Assembly (NCBI GenBank): GCA_045585875.1
Contig: JAZMZH010000053.1
Location: 1 to 12,928, forward strand
DNA length: 12,928 nucleotides
Source of the DNA: JAVBQJ01 sp045585875
GTDB lineage: Bacteria > Verrucomicrobiota > Lentisphaeria > Victivallales > Victivallaceae
Direction: 5' to 3'
Position numbers and translations under genes: made by a program. The stretch's first letter is position 1, and every line of letters starts with the position of its first letter. The notes beneath the pieces were generated by a model, which was not told where the DNA came from, ran no database searches, and was given only the letters and a program-made list of their open reading frames with translations. Of the stretch, positions 6,935 to 12,218 are shown piece after piece.

Positions 6935-9188
6935 TTTCATCCTCTTTGCGGTAAGCGATCCGGGTGTGATACATGGTGGTCAGCGTCCGCACCATGCTGT
7001 CTCGGGCCCGGGCGAGTTCGGCGGCCGTCATTTCGGCGGCGTCCAGCTGGCCGTTGATGAGCCGGCTCTGGAAGATCTCCCGGACCACCGCTTCGATCTT
7101 GGAGGGGGTCGGCTTCTGGAGCGAGCGGCAGTACGCCTCGCATGCGTCGGCCAGGCTGACCAGCACGATTTCGGGGTCCCGAGGCAGAGGACCGGGATAG
7201 CGGAAGTCCATTTCCACCGGCTGCGAAACATTTTCGGCGTCCTGATTGCTGGCCGCCTTGAAGAAGTGCAGCAGATCGGTGCCGTGATGCTGGGCGATGG
7301 CGTTTCGTATGACCCGGCACAGCTTGTACTTGATGGCCAGATCAAGGCCGTCCTTCACATGATTGAGGATGATGATGCTGCTCATGCGCGGGGTCAGGGC
7401 CGTGTGCATGTTGGCGGTGTCGATGTTGTTTTCGGTGAAATATTCCGGGTTCACCAGCTTGCCGATGTCGTGATAGAGGGCCGCCGCCCGGGCCCGGAGG
7501 GGATTGGCGCCGATGGCCTCCGCCGCCGCCTCGGCCAGGATGGCGACATTCTGGGAATGCATGGAGGTGCCCGGCGCCCGGAGCTGCAGTTGACGGAGCA
7601 GAGGGTGATTCAGGTCGCACATCACCAGCAGCGACATGTTGGTGGAGACGTTGAAGACCAGTTCAAAGAGGAACACCAGCGGCAGCACCAGCATGGCGGC
7701 GCTCACCGAACTGGAGGCCGCCACCGCCAGCACCCGCCAGGTCCCGCCCAGGGCTTCGCTGTGGGAGGGCAGCATTTTCAGCGCGTCTCCGTCCAGGATC
7801 CAGTAGGCCACGAACATGCCGAAACATCTCAGGAAGAGGCTGCGGTAATTGGCGGCTCTCCGGACCGCCAGCGAGGAGAGGGTGCAGACCACCAGAGCGA
7901 GGAGGGCCTGACGCAGTTCCATATCCATCATCTGGGCCGTCACCACCGCCACCAGAAATCCGCCGCCCATGGAGATCCGCAGTCCCATGGTCACCGCCAG
8001 CAGCATCGCCGCCAGCGGCACCGGCACGATGCTGAAGAAATACTCCAGGGGCACGCCGAAGTCTCCGGATACGTTTCTTGAAATCACGATGTACGAGAAA
8101 TTGATCCCCAGGGAGACGACCAGCACCGACACCAGCAGCATGAGCAGCCGGTTGCTGGCCAGCACCTCCGGATAAAGGTGGTAGAGAAAGAGCGTCATGA
8201 AGATCACCAGCAGCATGGCGAAAAGCCCCATGCCGATGAATTCTCCGGTCCGGTCGCGTTTTTGTGCGTTGTACTGGCCGGCGTACTGCCGGTAAATGTC
8301 CCTCAGGCTGTCGTCGAGCTTTTCGCCGGCGCAGAGGATGCTGCTGCCCTTGGCGAAAATTCCCGTTACCGGCGGGATTTCGCCGCATATTTCGGCTTTG
8401 GCCATTTCGGTGCGCTGGCGGTCGAAACGCAGATTGCCGCTGCCGATGAAGTTCAGGAAATCCTCCGTCAGCTCCTGCCTGACCGGGGGCGGCAGATCGG
8501 TTTTTCCCGAAATGGCGATGACGTAATCGGCCAGTTCGCCGGCGGCGGCGGAGGGCTTCTGCACCGATCCGGCCAGACGGTCGCGGCGGATTCCCGAATC
8601 GTAACCGATCCGGAAATCGGTTTCGGCGGAATAGCCCGACAGCACATCCTCGTCGACGATGCCGGTCTGAAGCAGTTTGTCAACTTTGTTCAGAAATTCC
8701 TCCTCGGCTTCCGGGATCATCAGAAAGTCGTTCATGACCTCTTCCGAGGCGCTGAGCGTCTTGACGCCGCCGCCGTTGCGGTCGGCCATCGCCGCCAGAT
8801 AAGCGCGGAATTGTCCGATGATCCTGTCCTGGGCTTCGCCGTCCACCGAAAAATATACCGGCGCCCTGCCCGCCGCCTCCGCGATCGCCCGCTCATGGGC
8901 GGCCGCGTCCACGAATTCAAAATCACCGCCCAGCTCGTTGATCACATTGTGAGGCGCAAATTTGTACTGGGACCAGTCCGGGGCGATCTTCGCGCTGGAG
9001 GCCAGCGCCATGAATACGAACACCGCAACCCAGAGAAAGGTCAGCAGAAAAACCGCCAGGACCCGGGATTGGTCCGCCTGCTTGAGAAAACTGCTGTCGG
9101 TGCGTCTCTTTCGAGAGCCGATCTGCCCTTTGCGTTCCATCTCCCGGGTGGAACGCCAGCGCTCCCACAGCTCAATCAGCCGATTCAT
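6849..9188 (-). CDS. pgpH: 7TM-HD family cyclic-di-AMP phosphodiesterase (PgpH/YqfF type)
   Basis: PgpH-type proteins hydrolyse cyclic di-AMP at the membrane, tuning potassium/osmotic balance and cell-wall stress responses. The 779-residue product shows a basic cytoplasmic start, a membrane helix (about 43-63), a large extracytoplasmic domain (about 65-315), a cluster of hydrophobic helices (about 316-525) and a cytoplasmic HD domain. Candidate metal/catalytic residues are His544, the His573-Asp574 pair in LYHDIGKL, His610, His634 and Asp681. The spacings 544-573, 573-610 and 610-634 equal those I recall for Listeria PgpH. A charged low-complexity tail follows about residue 745 and overlaps ybeY. 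Start: ATGA overlap with the phoH stop and an AGGAGG six bases upstream. Cyclic-di-AMP specificity is inferred from family and context; no diadenylate cyclase gene is in this window. Confidence 0.9.
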   Translation of the reverse strand: MNRLIELWERWRSTREMERKGQIGSRKRRTDSSFLKQADQSRVLAVFLLTFLWVAVFVFMALASSAKIAPDWSQYKFAPHNVINELGGDFEFVDAAAHERAIAEAAGRAPVYFSVDGEAQDRIIGQFRAYLAAMADRNGGGVKTLSASEEVMNDFLMIPEAEEEFLNKVDKLLQTGIVDEDVLSGYSAETDFRIGYDSGIRRDRLAGSVQKPSAAAGELADYVIAISGKTDLPPPVRQELTEDFLNFIGSGNLRFDRQRTEMAKAEICGEIPPVTGIFAKGSSILCAGEKLDDSLRDIYRQYAGQYNAQKRDRTGEFIGMGLFAMLLVIFMTLFLYHLYPEVLASNRLLMLLVSVLVVSLGINFSYIVISRNVSGDFGVPLEYFFSIVPVPLAAMLLAVTMGLRISMGGGFLVAVVTAQMMDMELRQALLALVVCTLSSLAVRRAANYRSLFLRCFGMFVAYWILDGDALKMLPSHSEALGGTWRVLAVAASSSVSAAMLVLPLVFLFELVFNVSTNMSLLVMCDLNHPLLRQLQLRAPGTSMHSQNVAILAEAAAEAIGANPLRARAAALYHDIGKLVNPEYFTENNIDTANMHTALTPRMSSIIILNHVKDGLDLAIKYKLCRVIRNAIAQHHGTDLLHFFKAASNQDAENVSQPVEMDFRYPGPLPRDPEIVLVSLADACEAYCRSLQKPTPSKIEAVVREIFQSRLINGQLDAAEMTAAELARARDSMVRTLTTMYHTRIAYRKEDENDSDVQLEKSPDAPSGEGPADPHVQESR
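6941..6945 (-). promoter_or_regulatory. Ribosome binding site of ybeY, inside the upstream coding sequence
   Basis: Minus-strand AGAGG sits six bases before ATG 6934 and zero bases before ATG 6940, so it favours the downstream start. It is embedded in the 3' coding region of the 7TM-HD gene. Confidence 0.5.
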
Positions 9189-10189
9189 TTCCGGCCTCCT
9201 CTCTCCTCCGGACCGAACCGGTCGGCGTTTCCGTCGGCATAGGCGTTGATGATCTTTTCCAAAATCGGGTTTCGGACCACATCGGCGGCGGAAAAGCGGC
9301 AGATGGCGATCTCCGGGATGCGGTTCAGGGTGCGCAGCGCATGTTCGAGGCCGCTCTTTTCATCCCGTGCGAGGTCGTTTTGCGTCGGGTCTCCGGTCAC
9401 CACGCACCGGGAATCGAAACCCATGCGGGTCAGCAGCATCAACATCTGATCCCGGCTGGTATTCTGAGCCTCGTCAAGGATGATGAAAGCATTGTTGAGG
9501 GTGCGCCCGCGCATGAAGGCCAGCGGCGCGAGTTCGATGGCTCCGTGTTCGATGAGCTGGCGGCCGTCCTCAAATCCCACCAGCGCGTAGAGGGCGTCGT
9601 AAAGAGGCCGCAGATAAGGGGAAATCTTATCCTCCAGCGTGCCGGGCAGAAACCCCAGCACTTCGCCGGCCTCGCGGGCCGGGCGGGTGAGGATGATCCG
9701 CGAAACGTTGCCTTTCAGAAACTCCGAAACCGCCATGGCCATGGCCAGATACGTTTTTCCGGTGCCGGCCGGGCCGACGCCGAATACAACGGGATGATCG
9801 GTCATACTGCGGAGATATTGGAGCTGGTGGCGGGTGCGCGGGACGATTTCGGGGGATTTCCCGGAAATGTGAAGACGGGCGGCGAAGAGCTCGGTGAGGG
9901 AATCCTGCTCGCCCTGGCGAAAGGCCTGGAGTATCTGGGTGAAATCCGCCTGGTCGAGTTTCCGGTTGCGCAGACCGACGCAGGATACGAGCTTTTCGAG
10001 GAACTTTTCCGCGGTCGCGCATTTCTCCTCGTCGCCGCAGATGATCGCCTGGCAGTCGCGGATGGTGATCCGCACGCCGAGCAGCTCCTCCGCGCAGGCG
10101 AGATTGCGCTCAACGGCGCCCGCGAACGCCAGAAAAGGCGAAGCGGCGCCGTCGAAAAAATACCTTCTTTCGGCCATCGGCCCGCCCAT
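9185..10189 (-). CDS. phoH: PhoH-like P-loop ATPase
   Basis: PhoH-family proteins are cytoplasmic RecA/helicase-like ATPases of poorly defined role, repeatedly found beside ybeY and thought to act in RNA metabolism. Numbered from 10189, the 334-residue product has the N-terminal strand/helix region with VERNLACAEELLGVRI, Walker A GPAGTGKT (139-146), the family segment TRPAREAGEVLGFLPG, SPYLRPLYDAL, Walker B with FIILDEAQNT (about 235-244) and VVTGDPTQND. The open frame extends upstream to 10288, but that extension is proline/arginine-rich and lies antiframe within the lipoprotein gene, so I reject it. ATG 10189 forms TAATG with the lipoprotein stop; ATG 10177 (MAERRYFF) is also plausible. The stop overlaps the 7TM-HD start by ATGA. 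Confidence 0.92.
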   Translation of the reverse strand: MGGPMAERRYFFDGAASPFLAFAGAVERNLACAEELLGVRITIRDCQAIICGDEEKCATAEKFLEKLVSCVGLRNRKLDQADFTQILQAFRQGEQDSLTELFAARLHISGKSPEIVPRTRHQLQYLRSMTDHPVVFGVGPAGTGKTYLAMAMAVSEFLKGNVSRIILTRPAREAGEVLGFLPGTLEDKISPYLRPLYDALYALVGFEDGRQLIEHGAIELAPLAFMRGRTLNNAFIILDEAQNTSRDQMLMLLTRMGFDSRCVVTGDPTQNDLARDEKSGLEHALRTLNRIPEIAICRFSAADVVRNPILEKIINAYADGNADRFGPEERGGRK

Positions 10190-10728
10190 TACTCCCGGAC
10201 GGGATCGGGGATGGTCAGGGATTGTCCGACGCGGATCTTGTTGGGGTTGCCGTTGAGGGCGGGGTTGGCGTCGAGAATTTTCTTCCACTGTCCGGCGCTG
10301 CCGTAGAAGCGGAGAGAAATGGCGGACAGGGTGTCGCCTTTCTGAACCTTGTAAGTCACGGTTTCGGCGGCCTCCGCCGGAGGTTCTTCGACTAAAACCA
10401 TTTCGACGACTTCGCCGGCGCCGGAATCGACGACGGCGACTTCTTCAAAATCGCCCATATCCAGGGGTTCATACGAATCCGCGGGGACGGGGGCGGCCGC
10501 GGCGTTGCGGGCGTCGATTTCGGCCAGTTCGCTGGCGGTGTAGGCGTCATCGATTCTGGCGTCGGTGGGCCAGCTCTCCGGGGCCTGCCATGAGGGGTAG
10601 TCGTTTTTGATGAAGTCGCGCCACTGCTGTTCTTTGGCGCCGAGGGGCTGCTGCGAAAGTTCCGGTCTGCAGCCTGCGAAGAGGCTTGCTGCAAAAGCGG
10701 CACCGACGAAGAAAATCGACTTTTTCAT
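10189..10728 (-). CDS. LysM-domain lipoprotein
   Basis: A 179-residue secreted protein that probably binds peptidoglycan from a membrane anchor. The N-terminus is a lipoprotein signal: MKK, a hydrophobic stretch, and lipobox LFAGC with Cys20 as the lipidated residue (Phe rather than Leu at -3). Residues 21-120 are an acidic, Ala/Pro/Glu-rich linker without a recognisable fold. Residues about 124-175 form one LysM domain, recognisable from YKVQKGDTLSAIS, an FYG turn, WKKILDANP and IRVGQSLTIP. LysM domains bind the N-acetylglucosamine backbone of cell wall. It is first in the minus-strand operon, with AGGAGG seven bases upstream of ATG 10728, and its stop overlaps the phoH start. No enzymatic domain is visible, so it may be a structural or sensing component. 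Confidence 0.88.
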   Translation of the reverse strand: MKKSIFFVGAAFAASLFAGCRPELSQQPLGAKEQQWRDFIKNDYPSWQAPESWPTDARIDDAYTASELAEIDARNAAAAPVPADSYEPLDMGDFEEVAVVDSGAGEVVEMVLVEEPPAEAAETVTYKVQKGDTLSAISLRFYGSAGQWKKILDANPALNGNPNKIRVGQSLTIPDPVRE

Positions 10729-10815
10729 ATCTGATCCTCCTGATGAAATCTGAACGACGATCTCCGGGACGCCGGTCGCTCCCGCATGGTACGCGCCATT
10801 GTCCCCCTGGGAGGT

Positions 10816-10844
10816 AATATAGCGCTTTTATTTTAAAAAAAAAG
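10816..10844 (-). promoter_or_regulatory. Candidate promoter of the LysM-phoH-pgpH-ybeY-rsmA-prmC operon
   Basis: On the minus strand a good -10 (TATATT, 10816-10821) is preceded at the right distance only by a T-rich block (about 10838-10844), so the -35 is weak. The A/T tracts upstream could act as an UP element. It would leave a leader of about 80 bases before ATG 10728, with AGGAGG at 10736-10741. I saw no riboswitch-like fold in that leader. Confidence 0.4.
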
Positions 10845-10886
10845 TATTTCCCGGTAAAAAAAGTGTTTTTTTTTCATCAAAGCAAT

Positions 10887-10914
10887 TTGAAAACTTTCCC
10901 GTGAGGTGTATATT
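10887..10914 (+). promoter_or_regulatory. Sigma70-type promoter of tRNA-Ala
   Basis: TTGAAA (10887-10892), 16-base spacer, TATATT (10909-10914), with the mature tRNA beginning 20 bases downstream. The upstream DNA is a run of A/T tracts. The spacer contains TTTCCCG and ends GTG directly before the -10, a layout repeated in front of the SMEK gene at 12143-12171. Confidence 0.7.
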
Positions 10915-10934
10915 AAAGCCGTGTCAAAAAAAAC

Positions 10935-11011
10935 GGGGCATTAGCTCAGTTGGCTAGAGCGTCTGCATGGCATGCAGAAGGTCAAGGGTTCAACTCCCTT
11001 ATGCTCCACCA
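10935..11011 (+). tRNA. tRNA-Ala (anticodon GGC), CCA encoded
   Basis: The 7-bp acceptor stem pairs GGGGCAT (10935-10941) with ATGCTCC (11001-11007). It includes the G3-U70 wobble that is the identity element for alanyl-tRNA synthetase. The anticodon stem TCTGC/GCAGA encloses loop ATGGCAT with anticodon GGC at 10969-10971. The T arm is AAGGG-TTCAACT-CCCTT, the discriminator is A11008, and CCA (11009-11011) is encoded in the gene. It reads GCC/GCU codons. It has its own promoter and terminator and so is a single-gene unit, divergent from the lipoprotein operon. Confidence 0.97.
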
Positions 11012-11021
11012 TCGCGTTTCC

Positions 11022-11047
11022 GGCAACTCAGACGAGTTGCCTTTTTT
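11022..11047 (+). terminator. Intrinsic terminator of tRNA-Ala
   Basis: GGCAACTC (11022-11029), loop AGAC, GAGTTGCC (11034-11041): a perfect 8-bp stem with a four-base loop, followed at once by six T's. It starts 10 bases after the tRNA CCA. Confidence 0.92.
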
Positions 11048-11096
11048 ATAGCCTTTCCGCCCCGAAATTTGAGCTCGAACCCGCTTTTCAGAGTGC

Positions 11097-11154
11097 AGTT
11101 AGAGGGCCGGGAAACCCCGTCTTTCCCTAAAATCGGGAAATCCTCTAACTTTTT
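11097..11154 (+). other. Candidate structured RNA / three-way-junction element
   Basis: A 9-bp perfect outer stem pairs AGTTAGAGG (11097-11105) with CCTCTAACT (11142-11150). Inside it lie two hairpins: CGGG/CCCG (11108-11111 with 11116-11119) and TTTCCC/GGGAAA (11122-11127 with 11135-11140). Four T's follow the outer stem. All pairs are Watson-Crick, so the sequence does not tell which strand is the RNA. It lies in the gene-free stretch 11048-11361, beyond the tRNA terminator. It could be a small RNA, a repeat unit or a terminator of lost DNA; I do not recognise it as a known RNA family. Confidence 0.35.
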
Positions 11155-11159
11155 GAGAT

Positions 11160-11189
11160 TCAGAGGGGGACCTGACCCCCTCTGATTTT
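11160..11189 (+). terminator. Perfect 10-bp palindrome followed by T4; candidate terminator or REP-like unit
   Basis: TCAGAGGGGG (11160-11169), loop ACCTGA, CCCCCTCTGA (11176-11185), then TTTT. The T's are only on the + side, so if it is a terminator it acts on rightward transcripts. No gene lies immediately upstream, because the tRNA already has its own terminator. A G-run/C-run palindrome around ACCTGA also resembles repetitive extragenic palindromes, so a repeat is a fair alternative. Confidence 0.45.
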
Positions 11190-11293
11190 GAGGTCAACTT
11201 CAATCTGCAGTTTGCGAAAACCTATGCATACCATTTTTCAATAAGTGCGAAACGTCGACCTCTGTCTGAGGGATGATTTTTTCAAAATATCAC

Positions 11294-11322
11294 TTGACTT
11301 TTACTGCCGGATGGTGTATCTT
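11294..11322 (+). promoter_or_regulatory. Sigma70-type promoter of the toxin-antitoxin operon
   Basis: TTGACT (11294-11299), 17-base spacer, TATCTT (11317-11322), about 40 bases before the antitoxin ATG. The antitoxin has a DNA-binding fold, so autoregulation at this promoter is likely, but I see no clear operator repeat. Confidence 0.65.
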
Positions 11323-11361
11323 AGTATCAACGATGTTGTAACGAAATACGCGGAGGCGAAA

Positions 11362-11589
11362 ATGATCAAAACTTTGACGAAACACGGCAACAGCGCCGCT
11401 CTGGTGATCGAGCGTCCGATCCTTGATCTGCTCGGAGCTACCCCCGATACCGCTTTCGAGGTGGTAACGGACGGGAAAGCCCTGATCCTGACACCGGTCA
11501 AAGACGCGGCCCGGCATACCCGTTTCCGGAAATCGATGGAAAAAGTCGGCGAACGCTATGCGAAATCCTTTGAGGAACTTGCCAAGTGA
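11362..11589 (+). CDS. AbrB/MazE/SpoVT-family antitoxin
   Basis: A 75-residue protein whose first 47 or so residues form the swapped-hairpin AbrB DNA-binding fold: MIKTLTKHGNSAALVIERP, then LLGATPDTAFEVVTDGKALILTPV. The rest is a basic/charged helical tail (from about residue 48 to FEELAK at the end), the part that in such antitoxins wraps the toxin. The open frame extends upstream to 11245. The start at 11362 is fixed by GGAGG five bases before it, by the match of MIKTLTKHGNS to family N-termini, and by the promoter at 11294-11322, which would lie within the longer version. Its stop overlaps the toxin's GTG start (GTGA), the standard arrangement ensuring antitoxin is made first. AbrB-type antitoxins paired with Doc toxins are known, though Phd is the classical partner. 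Confidence 0.88.
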   Translation: MIKTLTKHGNSAALVIERPILDLLGATPDTAFEVVTDGKALILTPVKDAARHTRFRKSMEKVGERYAKSFEELAK

Positions 11590-11984
11590 AGCATGAACCT
11601 CTGTTCCTGACCTTCGCGGAGATCATCGAGATCCATGACTATCAGATCGAGCATTTCGGCGGGGGTGAAGGTCTCCGCGATATTGAACTACTGAAATCGG
11701 CGATCGGGATGCCGTCCGCAACCTTCGGCGGAGAGTATCTCCATCCGACCATCATTGAAATGGCGGCGGCCTATCTCTATCACCTCGTTGAAAATCATCC
11801 TTTTGTGGATGGAAACAAACGTGTCGGTGCGATGGCCGCGCTCATTTTCCTTGACCTGAACGGATATGACTTTGACGCCTCCGATGCCGAGTTTACGGAC
11901 ATGGTATTGAAGGTCGCCAGCGGAAAAATGCTGAAGGCGGAGATCACGCTGTTTTTCCGTCAGCATGCCCATCCCCGTGAATAA
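11586..11984 (+). CDS. doc: Doc-type (death-on-curing, Fic fold) toxin
   Basis: A 132-residue single-domain Fic-fold protein. Doc of phage P1 phosphorylates elongation factor EF-Tu and so halts translation; this one is expected to act similarly in the cytoplasm when its antitoxin decays. Visible features are the N-terminal EIIEIHDYQIEHFGG segment, LRDIELLKSAI, EYLHPTIIEMAAAYLYHLV, and the active-site motif HPFVDGNKR (71-79) with catalytic His71, followed by a hydrophobic helix with LDLNGYDF. The motif has the Doc-like D-G-N-K-R form rather than the AMPylating Fic extension, and no inhibitory (S/T)xxxE(G/N) helix is seen, so inhibition must come from the antitoxin. The start is GTG at 11586, coupled to the antitoxin stop, with GAGG at 11572-11575. 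All key residues are intact, so the toxin looks functional. Confidence 0.9.
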   Translation: MKHEPLFLTFAEIIEIHDYQIEHFGGGEGLRDIELLKSAIGMPSATFGGEYLHPTIIEMAAAYLYHLVENHPFVDGNKRVGAMAALIFLDLNGYDFDASDAEFTDMVLKVASGKMLKAEITLFFRQHAHPRE

Positions 11985-12023
11985 AAAATCCGTACCAGCC
12001 GGGAGAGACAGACTGATACGGAT
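11982..12023 (-). terminator. Intrinsic terminator acting on the minus strand
   Basis: Read on the minus strand, ATCCGTATCAG (12023-12013) pairs with CTGGTACGGAT (11998-11988) across a 14-base loop, followed by six T's (11987-11982 region). The stem is 11 bp with one U-G wobble in minus-strand RNA. In plus-strand RNA the same position is a C-A mismatch, and no T-run follows on that side. The structure therefore serves leftward transcription, ending just after the minus-strand stop codon at 12035. It overlaps the doc stop codon. Confidence 0.7.
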
Positions 12024-12034
12024 GAGGGACGGGG

Positions 12035-12148
12035 TCATTTCCCGAGAAAAAGTTTGCGCTGTTCTTCCCAGCTTTCTGGGATACCGCGGCGGAGTTTGTC
12101 CAGCGTCAAACTGACCGGCTGGCGGTTTTCCCTAAAGTTGATTTGCAA
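12035..12148 (-). pseudogene. 3' remnant of a minus-strand gene (or a 37-residue small ORF)
   Basis: An open minus-strand frame ends at TGA 12035-12037, 11 bases before the minus-strand terminator. Its last 30 or so residues look like real protein, with a charged, helical character (SLTLDKLRRGIPESWEEQRK then LFLGK at the end) and codon choice like the GC-rich core. There is no ATG. The frame stays open to a TAA at 12182-12184, and the only usable start would be TTG 12148, which lacks a good ribosome binding site and falls under the promoter of the rightward AT-rich gene. I infer a gene whose 5' part was replaced when that gene arrived. A genuine tiny gene starting at TTG is the alternative. 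I do not recognise the family. Confidence 0.4.
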
Positions 12149-12171
12149 AATGTTTCCCGAGATTGTATATT
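12143..12171 (+). promoter_or_regulatory. Sigma70-type promoter of the SMEK-domain gene
   Basis: TTGCAA (12143-12148), 17-base spacer, TATATT (12166-12171), about 47 bases before ATG 12219. Like the tRNA-Ala promoter it carries TTTCCCG in the spacer, TG directly before the -10, and CGTG just after it near the expected transcription start. Confidence 0.6.
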
Positions 12172-12218
12172 GGGGTCGTGATTAGTCAAGTTTACTTATA
12201 CCATAACAGGAGTGAGAA

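Noticed and set aside
6726..9242. Two long plus-strand frames opposite the 7TM-HD gene
   Set aside because: Shadow frames opposite a gene with complete HD motifs; composition is His/Arg/Gly-rich and not protein-like.
10190..10288. N-terminal extension of phoH
   Set aside because: Pro/Arg/Gln-rich residues lie antiframe inside the LysM coding sequence; family N-termini match from about 10177-10189.
9341..10306. 321-codon plus-strand frame opposite phoH
   Set aside because: Antisense of a gene with intact Walker A and B motifs.
10984..11011. tRNA-Ala 3' end as an integrase attachment site
   Set aside because: No second copy of the tRNA 3' sequence and no integrase gene occur within the window; the idea remains possible only beyond its end.
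10967..11185. 72-codon plus-strand frame through the tRNA and its terminator
   Set aside because: Starts inside tRNA-Ala and reads through hairpins; no ribosome binding site or protein character.
11245..11361. N-terminal extension of the antitoxin
   Set aside because: It would include the promoter (11294-11322); GGAGG and family similarity begin at ATG 11362.
11688..12038. 116-codon minus-strand frame opposite doc
   Set aside because: Antisense of an intact toxin and reads through the minus-strand terminator.
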